Source: Paenibacillus brasilensis (GTDB lineage: Bacteria > Bacillota > Bacilli > Paenibacillales > Paenibacillaceae). From it: DNA of 64,000 bases. The notes below the pieces were generated by a model. The model saw nothing but the letters and a program-made list of their open reading frames with translations, was not told where the DNA came from and did no database searches. This document shows positions 26,843-36,196 of the stretch, one piece after another. Position 1 is the first letter of the stretch; every line of letters starts with the position of its first letter. Both the position numbers and the translations under genes were made by a program. Location of the stretch: NCBI RefSeq assembly GCF_009363115.1, contig NZ_CP045298.1, positions 2,324,001 to 2,388,000 on the forward strand. The letters are read 5' to 3'.

Positions 26843-27705
26843 ATATACCGACTCTTTATCAACGCAGCTATCGAATGGGGGACGCTGAGCTTACGCTCGG
26901 ACATGCCACACAGATCATGGGTATACTGAATGTGACCCCGGATTCATTTTCCGATGGGGGAATGCATCATAGTCCGGAGCTGGCTGTTTCACATGCCTTG
27001 AAGCTGGTGGAGGATGGAGCCGACGTGATTGACATTGGCGGAGAATCTACACGTCCGGGCCATGAACCGGTAGGTGTGGAAGAGGAGCTGGCTCGGGTCA
27101 TTCCGGTCATCCAGGCAATCCATCGTATCGCACCACACATTCCGTTATCTGTGGATACTTACAAAGCCGAGGTCGCCCGGCAGGCACTTGAAGCGGGGGC
27201 CCATATCATTAATGATGTGTGGGGGTTTAAGGCAGACCCTGACATGGCACGTGTCGCTGCAGAGTTCGATTGTCCAGTCATTTTGATGCATAATCGTCAT
27301 GATCGCAACTATAGCGATTTGGTATCCGATATGCTGGCTGATTTAAAAGAAAGCATCCAATTGGCTCTCGATGCAGGTGTACGCGAGGAACAGATCATTT
27401 TAGATCCAGGCATCGGTTTTGCCAAGGATTACGATGAAAATATTCATGCCATGACTTCTCTCGATGCGTTGGGTCAGCTCGGCTTTCCGCTGTTACTGGC
27501 TACGTCGCGCAAAAGATTTATCCGTACAGCACTGGATTTGCCCGTGGATGATGTGGTGGAGGGGACAGCGGCTACGGTTGCCTTTGGTATTGCTCAAGGA
27601 TGCCAGATTGTGCGTGTACACGATGTGGCCCAAATCAAGCGCACGGTACGTATGTGTGATGCGATGGTGTACGGGTCTAAAAATGCACTGAGTTATAATG
27701 GTTAG
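26839..27705 (+). CDS. folP: Dihydropteroate synthase
   Basis: FolP condenses PABA with dihydropterin pyrophosphate and is the sulfonamide target. IMGILNVTPDSFSDGG, DIGGESTRPGHEPV, ILDPGIGFAKD and LLATSRKRFI appear in order. The 288-residue protein begins at GTG 26839, overlapping the pabC stop (GTGA). A gap of 223 bases with a strong hairpin separates it from folB. Confidence 0.96.
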   Translation: MNIPTLYQRSYRMGDAELTLGHATQIMGILNVTPDSFSDGGMHHSPELAVSHALKLVEDGADVIDIGGESTRPGHEPVGVEEELARVIPVIQAIHRIAPHIPLSVDTYKAEVARQALEAGAHIINDVWGFKADPDMARVAAEFDCPVILMHNRHDRNYSDLVSDMLADLKESIQLALDAGVREEQIILDPGIGFAKDYDENIHAMTSLDALGQLGFPLLLATSRKRFIRTALDLPVDDVVEGTAATVAFGIAQGCQIVRVHDVAQIKRTVRMCDAMVYGSKNALSYNG

Positions 27706-27742
27706 AAGACGCTGCATGAATGATTTGATCCTGCGATCGCTG

Positions 27743-27797
27743 TTGCAACGGGATTCTTTGGATTATAAACCATGTAGAGGTAAGAATCCCGTTGCAA
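27743..27797 (+). repeat. Perfect 15-bp inverted repeat between folP and folB
   Basis: TTGCAACGGGATTCT (27743-27757) and its exact complement (27783-27797) enclose a 25-base loop, and the flanks 27735-27742 and 27798-27805 extend the pairing imperfectly. No T tract follows. In mRNA it would form a stable hairpin inside the folate operon (processing site, transcript stabilizer or a repeat element). Confidence 0.85.
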
Positions 27798-27928
27798 AGG
27801 CGAGCGCTCCGCTTCTCCGGATTCAAATCCTTCATTACGCTGCAACGCACCATAAAGTCACTGCATTTTCAGAAAAAAATTTAATATAAAAAATTATAAT
27901 CAAAAAAAACAGAGGAGACTACCCACGA

Positions 27929-28291
27929 ATGGATAAAATGGTTTTGCATCGTATGGAGTATTACGGATATCACGGTGTTTTTCCCGAGGAACGCAAGCTG
28001 GGACAGCGTTTTTACATTGATTTGGAATTGGAGCTTGATCTGCGTGAGGCGGGCGAGCAGGACACATTGGACAAAACGGTTAATTACGCTGAGGTGCATT
28101 ACACCGTTAAAGATATTGTAGAAAAGGAATCTTACCAATTGATTGAAGCTTTAGGCGAACGTATTGCATCTTCCTTACTGGACACTTATACTAGTGTAAA
28201 TGCACTGACTGTCAAAGTCACAAAGCCGCATCCGCCGTTTGATATTCATTTTGGAGGCGTGACGGTTGAGCTTTATCGCGCAAGAAAGTAG
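27929..28291 (+). CDS. folB: Dihydroneopterin aldolase
   Basis: FolB cleaves dihydroneopterin to 6-hydroxymethyl-dihydropterin and glycolaldehyde. The 120-residue T-fold protein starts MDKMVLHRMEYYGYHGVFPEER. The catalytic-region Tyr, DKTVNYAEVHYTVKD, and the pterin-binding Glu in YQLIEALGERIA are present. AGAGGAGA precedes the ATG. folK follows after 8 bases. Confidence 0.96.
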   Translation: MDKMVLHRMEYYGYHGVFPEERKLGQRFYIDLELELDLREAGEQDTLDKTVNYAEVHYTVKDIVEKESYQLIEALGERIASSLLDTYTSVNALTVKVTKPHPPFDIHFGGVTVELYRARK

Positions 28292-28299
28292 GAACGTAC

Positions 28300-28857
28300 A
28301 TGAACGCACATTCGACCTCTGAGGCATCAGAGGCTTATATTGCTTTAGGGGCTAATTTGGGGGAGCGCGAGCATACCCTGTATGAAGCCATCACGGCGCT
28401 GGACGAACATCCGGGTATACGGGTGCTGCGTTGCTCCAGCCTGTACGAAACAGAGCCTGTCGGGTATCTGGATCAGCCTTCTTTTTTGAATATGACGGCA
28501 GCCGTATCTACAACACTCGCTCCCGAGGAGCTTCTGGCTTTTATGCTGGAGGTGGAGAGTCGTCTGGGTAGAGTAAGGCATATTCCTAACGGTCCGCGCA
28601 CGATTGATCTGGATCTGTTATGGATGGAAGCCGCGCGGCTGGCTACACCGGATTTGGAGCTTCCTCATCCCCGCATGTTGGAGCGTGCTTTTGTGCTTGT
28701 GCCATTGGCTGACATCGTTCCGAATCAAGATCCATCCGGTCTGTACAGTATCGTGCATACTGCATTGAATTCATTGGATGGAAAGGATGGCATACAGTTT
28801 TGGAAAACATGCAGCTGGCGCAACGGCTCCGCGCCTTCCGAAAGCTTAAAGGAATAA
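28300..28857 (+). CDS. folK: Hydroxymethyl-dihydropterin pyrophosphokinase
   Basis: FolK transfers pyrophosphate from ATP to 6-hydroxymethyl-dihydropterin, making the FolP substrate. AYIALGANLGERE, SSLYETEPVGYLDQPSFLN and GPRTIDLDLL (metal-binding Asp pair) are visible, and the 185-residue length fits. The C-terminal ~20 codons overlap yazB in another frame, as in B. subtilis. Confidence 0.95.
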   Translation: MNAHSTSEASEAYIALGANLGEREHTLYEAITALDEHPGIRVLRCSSLYETEPVGYLDQPSFLNMTAAVSTTLAPEELLAFMLEVESRLGRVRHIPNGPRTIDLDLLWMEAARLATPDLELPHPRMLERAFVLVPLADIVPNQDPSGLYSIVHTALNSLDGKDGIQFWKTCSWRNGSAPSESLKE

Positions 28858-29000
28858 CACAGCAGGAGTTGGCTAAACGAACCGGTATATCCTTGGCCGT
28901 ATTGGGTGCTGTGGAGCGGGGTAATCGTACAATAGAGCCTGACATGCTGAGCATTATTGCCCGAACCCTAGAAATTGAAGTCCGGGAACTGACGGAATAA
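28800..29000 (+). CDS. yazB: XRE-family helix-turn-helix protein YazB
   Basis: This small DNA-binding protein (66 residues) is essentially one Cro/CI-type HTH (RLRAFRKLKGITQQELAKRTG, then LGAVERGNRTIEPDML). It overlaps the folK 3' end by 58 bases, a layout shared with B. subtilis folK-yazB. TTG 28800 is the likely start (MENMQLAQRL); ATG 28809 is possible. Its targets are unknown. Confidence 0.88.
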   Translation: MENMQLAQRLRAFRKLKGITQQELAKRTGISLAVLGAVERGNRTIEPDMLSIIARTLEIEVRELTE

Positions 29001-29046
29001 CGATAAGTGAACGATATATAAAGAAGGAATAAAGGAGTGAAGGAAA

Positions 29047-30075
29047 TTGTTGAAAATCGGCGGTATTGAAATGAAAAACCAAGTCGTCCTGGCTCCGATG
29101 GCAGGCGTGTGTAATCCTGCTTTTCGCCTGATCGCCAAGGAATTTGGCACAGGTCTGGTCTGTGCGGAAATGGTTAGTGATAAGGCGATTATTCACGGAA
29201 ATAAACGTACGCGCGAAATGCTGTTTGTGGATGAGCGCGAGAAGCCGCTTAGCCTGCAAATTTTCGGGGGAGACCGTGAATCCCTGGTGGAGGCAGCGAA
29301 GGTCGTAGATCAGGAGACGAACGCGGATATTATTGACATTAATATGGGCTGCCCGGTTCCCAAGGTGACCAAATGTGATGCAGGTGCTCGTTGGCTGCTG
29401 GACCCCAATAAGATCTATGAAATGGTATCTGCTGTTGTGGAGTCTGTGAGTAAGCCGGTTACGGTGAAAATGCGTATCGGCTGGGATAGCGAGCATATTT
29501 ATGCCGTAGAGAATGCCCGCGCCGTAGAACGTGCCGGAGGTAAGGCTGTGAGCGTGCATGGCCGCACACGGGAGCAGCTCTATACGGGACATGCGAACTG
29601 GGATATCATAAAAGAGGTTAAAGAAGCAGTTTCCATTCCTGTAATTGGTAATGGCGATGTGGCAACACCGGAGGATGCCCGCCGCATGCTGGATCTGACC
29701 AATTGCGATGGTGTTATGATCGGACGCGGTGCTCTGGGTAACCCGTGGATGCTGTATCGTACGATTGAATATTTGCAAACGGGTGAACTTTTGCCTGATC
29801 CTTCACCGGAAGAAAAAATCCGTATTGCCATTCTGCACATGGATCGTCTGGTGGCACTGAAGGGCGAAGCCGTGGCTGTCCGCGAAATGCGCAAGCATCT
29901 GGCTTGGTATCTTAAAGGGCTAAAAGGCTCTGCGCGTATTAAGGACGTCATTATGGAAGAAACCAAACGTGATGACATGGTGCGTATTTTGGATCAATTT
30001 GTGTCTCAATTGCACATGGTGGAAAACGATGAGCCTGCTGCAAGCACTGCTTCTCCTGCCGCTGTTGCGCAATAA
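29047..30075 (+). CDS. dusB: tRNA-dihydrouridine synthase DusB
   Basis: DusB is a flavin enzyme that reduces uridine to dihydrouridine in the tRNA D loop. VVLAPMAGVCNPAFR, the active-site NMGCPVPKVTKCDAGARWL with the catalytic Cys, KMRIGWDSEH, SVHGRTREQLYTGHANW and IGRGALGNPWM are present. The 342-residue protein starts at TTG 29047 or the adjacent TTG 29050, after AAAGGAG. It ends the folate operon as yacF does in B. subtilis. Confidence 0.95.
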   Translation: MLKIGGIEMKNQVVLAPMAGVCNPAFRLIAKEFGTGLVCAEMVSDKAIIHGNKRTREMLFVDEREKPLSLQIFGGDRESLVEAAKVVDQETNADIIDINMGCPVPKVTKCDAGARWLLDPNKIYEMVSAVVESVSKPVTVKMRIGWDSEHIYAVENARAVERAGGKAVSVHGRTREQLYTGHANWDIIKEVKEAVSIPVIGNGDVATPEDARRMLDLTNCDGVMIGRGALGNPWMLYRTIEYLQTGELLPDPSPEEKIRIAILHMDRLVALKGEAVAVREMRKHLAWYLKGLKGSARIKDVIMEETKRDDMVRILDQFVSQLHMVENDEPAASTASPAAVAQ

Positions 30076-30102
30076 TGAAGCCGCTTCTGCCTTTGTGCGC
30101 GA

Positions 30103-30131
30103 TTGACTTTTCCAAATGCTTGCCCTATAAT
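30103..30131 (+). promoter_or_regulatory. Sigma-A promoter of greA
   Basis: TTGACT (30103-30108), a 17-bp spacer and a perfect TATAAT (30126-30131). It implies a leader of about 150 nt before greA. Confidence 0.88.
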
Positions 30132-30238
30132 CGTTCAGTATAAAATCTTGATGTATGCTACAAATTGTGTGCAGCTCTTTAAGACAACAGCAGGAAATGT
30201 TCTCATTCCCTCAGAGTGGCATATGATGTTTTGAAAGC

Positions 30239-30258
30239 GTGCATTCCGATGCACTTTT
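30239..30258 (+). terminator. Leader hairpin before greA, possible attenuator
   Basis: GTGCAT, loop TCCG, ATGCAC, then TTTT. AAAG upstream can extend the stem against TTTT with one bulge. It lies between the greA promoter and its ribosome site, so it could attenuate greA transcription. Confidence 0.45.
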
Positions 30259-30290
30259 AAACTTTTCCCATGACAGGAGAATCGGTTAAG

Positions 30291-30767
30291 ATGAGCGATA
30301 AAGAAGTCATTCTGACACAGGAAGGCCTTAGAAAGCTCGAGGATGAGCTTGAGAACTTAAAGTCTGTCAAACGCCGTGAAGTGGCGGAACGGATTAAGGT
30401 AGCCATCGGATACGGGGATATCAGTGAAAACTCCGAATATGAGGATGCAAAGAACGAGCAGGCTTTTATTGAAGGCCGCATCATTACACTGGAAAAAATG
30501 CTACGCAATGCCCGCATTATCAATAGTGATGAAATTGACACCGATGTTGTGGGAGTAGGCGCAACCGTGACTGTGGAAGATTTGGAATTCGGAGATATAA
30601 CAGAATATGCGATCGTCGGTTCCGCTGAATCCGATCCGCTTCAGAACAAAATTTCCAATGAAAGTCCGGTTGGCAAGGCAATCCTTGGCAAGAAAAAGGG
30701 AACTGTTGTGGATGTCACTGTTCCAGCAGGTGTTATTCAATATAAAATCGTGGATATCAAGAAATAA
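30291..30767 (+). CDS. greA: Transcription elongation factor GreA
   Basis: GreA rescues backtracked RNA polymerase by stimulating transcript cleavage through the secondary channel. The 158-residue protein has an N-terminal antiparallel coiled coil (residues 1-75) with the tip acidic residues in [16 protein letters not shown] and a C-terminal FKBP-like domain ending [24 protein letters not shown] 30291 follows CAGGAGA; a longer frame from 30270 includes the ribosome site and is rejected. It has its own promoter, leader hairpin and terminator. Confidence 0.96.
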   Translation: MSDKEVILTQEGLRKLEDELENLKSVKRREVAERIKVAIGYGDISENSEYEDAKNEQAFIEGRIITLEKMLRNARIINSDEIDTDVVGVGATVTVEDLEFGDITEYAIVGSAESDPLQNKISNESPVGKAILGKKKGTVVDVTVPAGVIQYKIVDIKK

Positions 30768-30791
30768 GAAACAAACCTTGGAATTAAATTC

Positions 30792-30818
30792 AAAAGCTTC
30801 CACAAGGAAGCTTTTTTT
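30792..30818 (+). terminator. Intrinsic terminator after greA
   Basis: A perfect 10-bp stem (30792-30801 with 30806-30815) with loop ACAA, then more T. Confidence 0.9.
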
Positions 30819-30868
30819 CTCTACACCCGGATGGACCCCGGCCCGTCTACTCATAATGAAGGAGCTGA

Positions 30869-32398
<1,530 letters not shown>

Positions 32399-32420
32399 AA
32401 TAACATAACATTATGAATAT

Positions 32421-32464
32421 AGAGGATCAGCCGGGCTTCCTTCCCGTGTCTTGTTCCTCTTTTT
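32421..32464 (+). terminator. Probable terminator after lysS
   Basis: The outer arms AGAGGA and TCCTCT enclose an inner CGGG/CCCG pairing and are followed by TTTTT. Confidence 0.6.
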
Positions 32465-32493
32465 CATAAGAATGGATGGAGAGAGTACTTCTA

Positions 32494-33831
32494 ATGAAAC
32501 GCAGCGTCAAGCTTGCCCGATTTGCATCGCCTCCTTTTATATTGGTCATCGGATACTTGCTGATTATCGCATTAGGTACTTTGCTGCTGATGCTTCCTAT
32601 TTCCAATCATAGTGGACATGTTCCGTATTGGATTGATTCGCTGTTTATGTCTGTTTCCGCTGCTTGTGTCACCGGATTGGTCGTGGTGGACGTGAATTCA
32701 ACCTATACGATGTTTGGGGAAACGGTCATCATGGTGTTGATGCAGCTGGGCGGCCTCGGTTTTATGACCTTGGCGACCTTGTTTGCGTTGTTGCTGGGGC
32801 GACGGTTGTCATTGAAGGATCGGCTTCTGCTGAAGGAAGCGATTAATGCCGATAGCATGGAAGGAATCGTACGCATTATTCGCAAGGTGCTGATTTTCTC
32901 TTTTACCATTGAGGCTATAGCTGCCGTAGTCATGGCTTTGCGATGGATGAGGGAGATGCCTGTTGGACAAGCGATATACTATGGAATATTCCATTCGGTA
33001 TCTCTTTTTAACAACGGGGGCTTCGACCTGTTTGGAAGTAGCTTTCAACAGTATGCTGGGGATTTTGTATTCAATATCATCGCCTCTGTGCTTGTCATTT
33101 CAGGGGGACTGGGCTTTCTTGTACTAAGCGATCTGTTCGATTTTCGCCGCACCCGGAGACTGAGTCTTCACTCCAAAATGGTGTTGAGTGTGTCGGGTGC
33201 GCTTATTGTAATCGGGGCGCTGGTTATATTCATTTTTGAGTTTACCAATGCTCGTACCCTGGGCTCACTGAATTGGGAGGGCAAAATGTACGCTTCTGTC
33301 TTTCAATCCGTATCTACACGCTCCTCTGGGACAAGTACAGTAGATATCAGCGGGTTGAGGCAGGCCAGTCAGTTCTTTATCATGCTGCTGATGATTATCG
33401 GAGCTTCACCGGGCTCTACCGGGGGTGGAATCAAAACAACCACATTTTTGCTGATGATGGGTGCATTGTTGGCCGTCATGCGAGGTCAGAAGGAAATTGT
33501 GTTCTTCCGCCATAGGGTTCCCAACGATATCATGATGCGAGCACTGACCATAATTATACTGGCGCTATTTATATTCTCGATTGTGGTGATGCTGCTCTTA
33601 ATGACAGAGGATGCACCCTTCCTCTCTCTTGCATTTGAGGCGGCTTCCGCAATCGGAACGGTAGGGCTGTCTGTAGGAGTGACGCCAGGACTGTCCGACG
33701 CAGGCAAGCTGATCATCTGTGTGACCATGTTTATTGGACGAATTGGTCCACTTACAATTGCTTATGCTCTTCGTCCACGCTCGACTAAGACGTTGTACCG
33801 TCGTCCCGAAGGGCATATCGTAATTGGATAG
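32494..33831 (+). CDS. TrkH/KtrB-family potassium uptake membrane subunit
   Basis: This 445-residue K+ translocating subunit works with a cytoplasmic RCK/KtrA-type partner, which is not encoded nearby. The four pore-helix/filter repeats are visible: ACVTGLVVVD, FNNGGFDLFG, STRSSGTSTVD and AIGTVGLSVG, each with the conserved filter Gly. Basic residues lie on cytoplasmic loops (GRRLSLKDR, RRTRRLSLHS). I chose ATG 32494 after GGAGAGAG; ATG 32476 is an alternative. KtrB versus KtrD cannot be settled by eye, so no symbol is given. Terminators lie on both sides, so it is a single-gene unit. Confidence 0.9.
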   Translation: MKRSVKLARFASPPFILVIGYLLIIALGTLLLMLPISNHSGHVPYWIDSLFMSVSAACVTGLVVVDVNSTYTMFGETVIMVLMQLGGLGFMTLATLFALLLGRRLSLKDRLLLKEAINADSMEGIVRIIRKVLIFSFTIEAIAAVVMALRWMREMPVGQAIYYGIFHSVSLFNNGGFDLFGSSFQQYAGDFVFNIIASVLVISGGLGFLVLSDLFDFRRTRRLSLHSKMVLSVSGALIVIGALVIFIFEFTNARTLGSLNWEGKMYASVFQSVSTRSSGTSTVDISGLRQASQFFIMLLMIIGASPGSTGGGIKTTTFLLMMGALLAVMRGQKEIVFFRHRVPNDIMMRALTIIILALFIFSIVVMLLLMTEDAPFLSLAFEAASAIGTVGLSVGVTPGLSDAGKLIICVTMFIGRIGPLTIAYALRPRSTKTLYRRPEGHIVIG

Positions 33832-33843
33832 CTCAAATAGTAT

Positions 33844-33887
33844 AAAAAGATGCACCTGTGCTGATGTCACGGGCGCATCTTTTTTTC
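33844..33887 (+). terminator. Intrinsic terminator after the potassium transporter gene
   Basis: AAAAAGATGC (33844-33853) pairs with GCATCTTTTT (33875-33884), an inner stem sits between, and a T run ends it. Confidence 0.85.
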
Positions 33888-34123
33888 ATTTTACATCATC
33901 ATGATCTAATGTGTAGCATATCATGAAAGGTATGCAATTTGGGGAAGTGAGGGACCATGGACTTGACAGGGGCTTTTTTTGTAGAAAAAAGGCTATTTGT
34001 TTCCTTTTATGTAATTATAGTCAAGATACTAGGAATATTATGTATAATATTGTATGATAGTGGGCGTGAAAGGGGGATAGCCGAGGGGAATACCAACTTC
34101 TATTTTGAAAGGAATCATCTACT

Positions 34124-34651
34124 ATGTATATATTTATTATTAGTGCTGAAGTTTTATTCTGGGTATTTGTTGTTGCAGGACTGATCGCAAGATATATGTA
34201 TGACTTGAAGAAATTAGGCGGTCTTCTTTTACTGTGTACTCCTGTTATTGATATCCTGTTGCTGATTGCGGTGTTTATCACGGTGAGCAGCGGCATGGAG
34301 ATTACGACCGCTACGGGTCTGGCTGCCTGCTATCTTGGTATTACGGTAGCATTTGGTCATAGGTTAATTAAATGGGCGGATGTGCGGTTCTCCTATTGGT
34401 TTGGCAAGGGGCCGAAGCCCCAACGCAAGTATGGCGCTGCTCATGCAAAAGAGGAACGGACGACGTGGCTGCTTCACCTGTTGGGCTGGGCCATCGGCAA
34501 CGTTCTGCTGCTCGCCATCATCGTGTATGTGGGTGATCTACAGCGTACGGCTTCCTTGGAGGGCCTTATGAAAACATGGGCAGTCGTTCTGGCAATCGAC
34601 TTTATTGTTTCCTTTAGCTATACTTTGGCTCCTAAAAAAAATAAGGCGTAG
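34124..34651 (+). CDS. Conserved-looking multi-pass membrane protein of unknown function
   Basis: This 175-residue hydrophobic protein has about five membrane segments (near residues 3-24, 31-53, 62-80, 112-133 and 145-165), with a basic, aromatic cytoplasmic loop (RLIKWADVRFSYWFGKG) and a Lys-rich end. GAAAGGAAT sits before ATG 34124. A TATAAT at 34043-34048 may be its -10, but no good -35 is seen. I do not recognise a functional family. Codon use looks like that of the housekeeping genes. It is the last ordinary gene before the biosynthetic operon. Confidence 0.75.
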   Translation: MYIFIISAEVLFWVFVVAGLIARYMYDLKKLGGLLLLCTPVIDILLLIAVFITVSSGMEITTATGLAACYLGITVAFGHRLIKWADVRFSYWFGKGPKPQRKYGAAHAKEERTTWLLHLLGWAIGNVLLLAIIVYVGDLQRTASLEGLMKTWAVVLAIDFIVSFSYTLAPKKNKA

Positions 34652-35413
34652 TTTCGGGGAGATATAAAGCTTCACATTCGGATGAAATAAGGCCGGTCAC
34701 TCAGGATGTTCAAATCGGAAGGGTCGTTGATAGTAAAAATGAAGTTGTCACTTCCGGTAGTTCGATGAGTCCGTCGCTATTGTAGGAAAAATAACAAATA
34801 TGATAATTTTATGTTGAACTCGCTCAAACAGTCACCTCATTTTTGCCTCTCTACCTCATTAATCGCATGGATTCCTTCCGATTTGAACACAGACCAACAG
34901 AAGAAGTACAGCTCTCGTGAGCTGATAGACAGCATGCATTATGTGTTCTCCAGACCTTTTAAAGACGGAGCATATTAAAACGACTTTATGGGTCTAGGGT
35001 TGGATTTATTAATCAGTTGTTTGAAATTTTATGGTTTTACTATAGTTATTTTTTAGCTTTTGGAGCGATACTGCGCCGTTAACGGTAGTAGTTTTGCGGT
35101 CAATTTTACGTGAATGATAAGACCCAGCTCATTGGTGTTGCTGGGTATGGCAGGACAAGCCATCGTATGAAGCGCACTTGAATTCCCGGAGGAATGGCGG
35201 ACAAGATTACAGCCAAACTCATCTGTAGAATAGTACCTCCCAAATTACATGAAGTTTCAATGAATTCTCGTATTTGCCTAAAACGTCGCTTGTTTAACTT
35301 TGGCAACTAACATGATAATATTCCAGAAAAGATTACATGTGTCTAACATTTATAGGTATACGCAATTAAGTTGTTTTTTTGTGGAAAAATGTAAAAAAAG
35401 AAAGGTGGTTTCT
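34652..35413 (+). other. Gene-poor AT-rich junction before the lipopeptide operon
   Basis: These 762 bases contain no convincing gene. They hold a 15-bp inverted repeat with arms 151 bp apart, short open stretches that look like eroded coding DNA (for example 34684-34785, DVQIGRVVDSKNEV, and 34867-34978, KKYSSRELIDSM) without starts, and a 7-bp hairpin at 35122-35146. The last ~130 bases before the first operon gene are AT-rich and may hold its promoter (weak TTGTTT 35290, GATAAT 35314, 18-bp spacing), a plausible target for AbrB-type control. Confidence 0.55.
34708..34888. repeat. Distant perfect 15-bp inverted repeat
   Basis: GTTCAAATCGGAAGG (34708-34722) and its exact complement (34874-34888) bound a 181-bp segment. 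No clear target-site duplication flanks it. It could be a MITE-like remnant or a long-range hairpin. Confidence 0.7.
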
Positions 35414-36184
35414 GTGGCAGCACTACTGAGTGGTAAGAACATTTTGATTATGGGCGTGGCTAATAACAGGAGTATTGCTTGGGGGACAGCCCAATCTTTA
35501 GCTGCTGAAGGAGCAAGACTCATTTTTACTTACGAAAATGAGAGGGTTGCAGATCGGGTGCTAAAGCTCGTTGACACGATTCCGGGGTCCATTGTCTGTC
35601 CCTGTAATGTACAAAGCGATGAAGAATTGGATACACTGGCGGATTTTCTAAAGGAGAAAGTAGGCGTCCTGCATGGTTATTTTCACAGTGTTGCCTATGC
35701 TAAGGCTGAGGATTTGGACGGCCTGTTCGTCGACACTTCTCGCGAGGGATTCGCCATTGCTCAAGAAATCAGTGCCTACTCTCTGGCTGCTGTTTCCCGA
35801 CGGATTTACCCGCTGATGACGGAGGGTGGAAGTATCGTCACCATGACGTATATTGGTGCAGAACGAGCGATCAAGAATTACAACGTTATGGGTGTGGCGA
35901 AGGCTTCACTGGAAGCTGGCATGCGCTATCTGTCGAATGATCTGGGTACTTACGGCATTCGTGTTAATGCGATTTCAGCTGGCCCCATACGGACTTTGGC
36001 CGCTTACGGCATTAAGGATTTTAGCACGATGCTAAAGCATATTGAAGAGACGACGCCCCTACGCAAGACAGTTGATACGTCAGAAGTCGGGGATACCGCG
36101 TTATTCCTATTTTCCCATTTATCGAGAGGCATTACGGGAGAAGTTATCCATGTTGATGCAGGATACCACATTACGGGGATGTAA
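35414..36184 (+). CDS. fusG: FabI-like enoyl-ACP reductase of the lipopeptide operon (FusG position)
   Basis: This SDR-fold, NAD(P)H-dependent reductase is expected to saturate the double bond during building of the lipid side chain. The N terminus (GKNILIMGVANNRSIAWG), catalytic Tyr156 and Lys163 in NYNVMGVAKASLE, and the FabI-specific Tyr146 are all present; the 256 residues equal normal FabI length. The start is GTG 35414 after AAAGGTGG. It heads a six-gene set whose order matches fusGFEDCB of the fusaricidin operon; the symbol is by position. A housekeeping FabI role is unlikely in this context. Confidence 0.85.
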   Translation: MAALLSGKNILIMGVANNRSIAWGTAQSLAAEGARLIFTYENERVADRVLKLVDTIPGSIVCPCNVQSDEELDTLADFLKEKVGVLHGYFHSVAYAKAEDLDGLFVDTSREGFAIAQEISAYSLAAVSRRIYPLMTEGGSIVTMTYIGAERAIKNYNVMGVAKASLEAGMRYLSNDLGTYGIRVNAISAGPIRTLAAYGIKDFSTMLKHIEETTPLRKTVDTSEVGDTALFLFSHLSRGITGEVIHVDAGYHITGM

Positions 36185-36196
36185 GGAGGGAACGCT

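Noticed and set aside
33957..34184. Small + strand frame of 75 codons before the membrane protein gene
   Set aside because: No ribosome site; it covers the putative promoter region and overlaps the start of the better-supported 34124 gene.
34708..34888. Intact insertion sequence bounded by the 15-bp inverted repeat
   Set aside because: The 181-bp interval encodes no transposase and no target-site duplication is visible. It was kept only as an inverted repeat.
35106..35306. Minus-strand frame of 66 codons in the junction before the operon
   Set aside because: No ribosome site or recognisable domain, and it lies in eroded DNA; probably chance.
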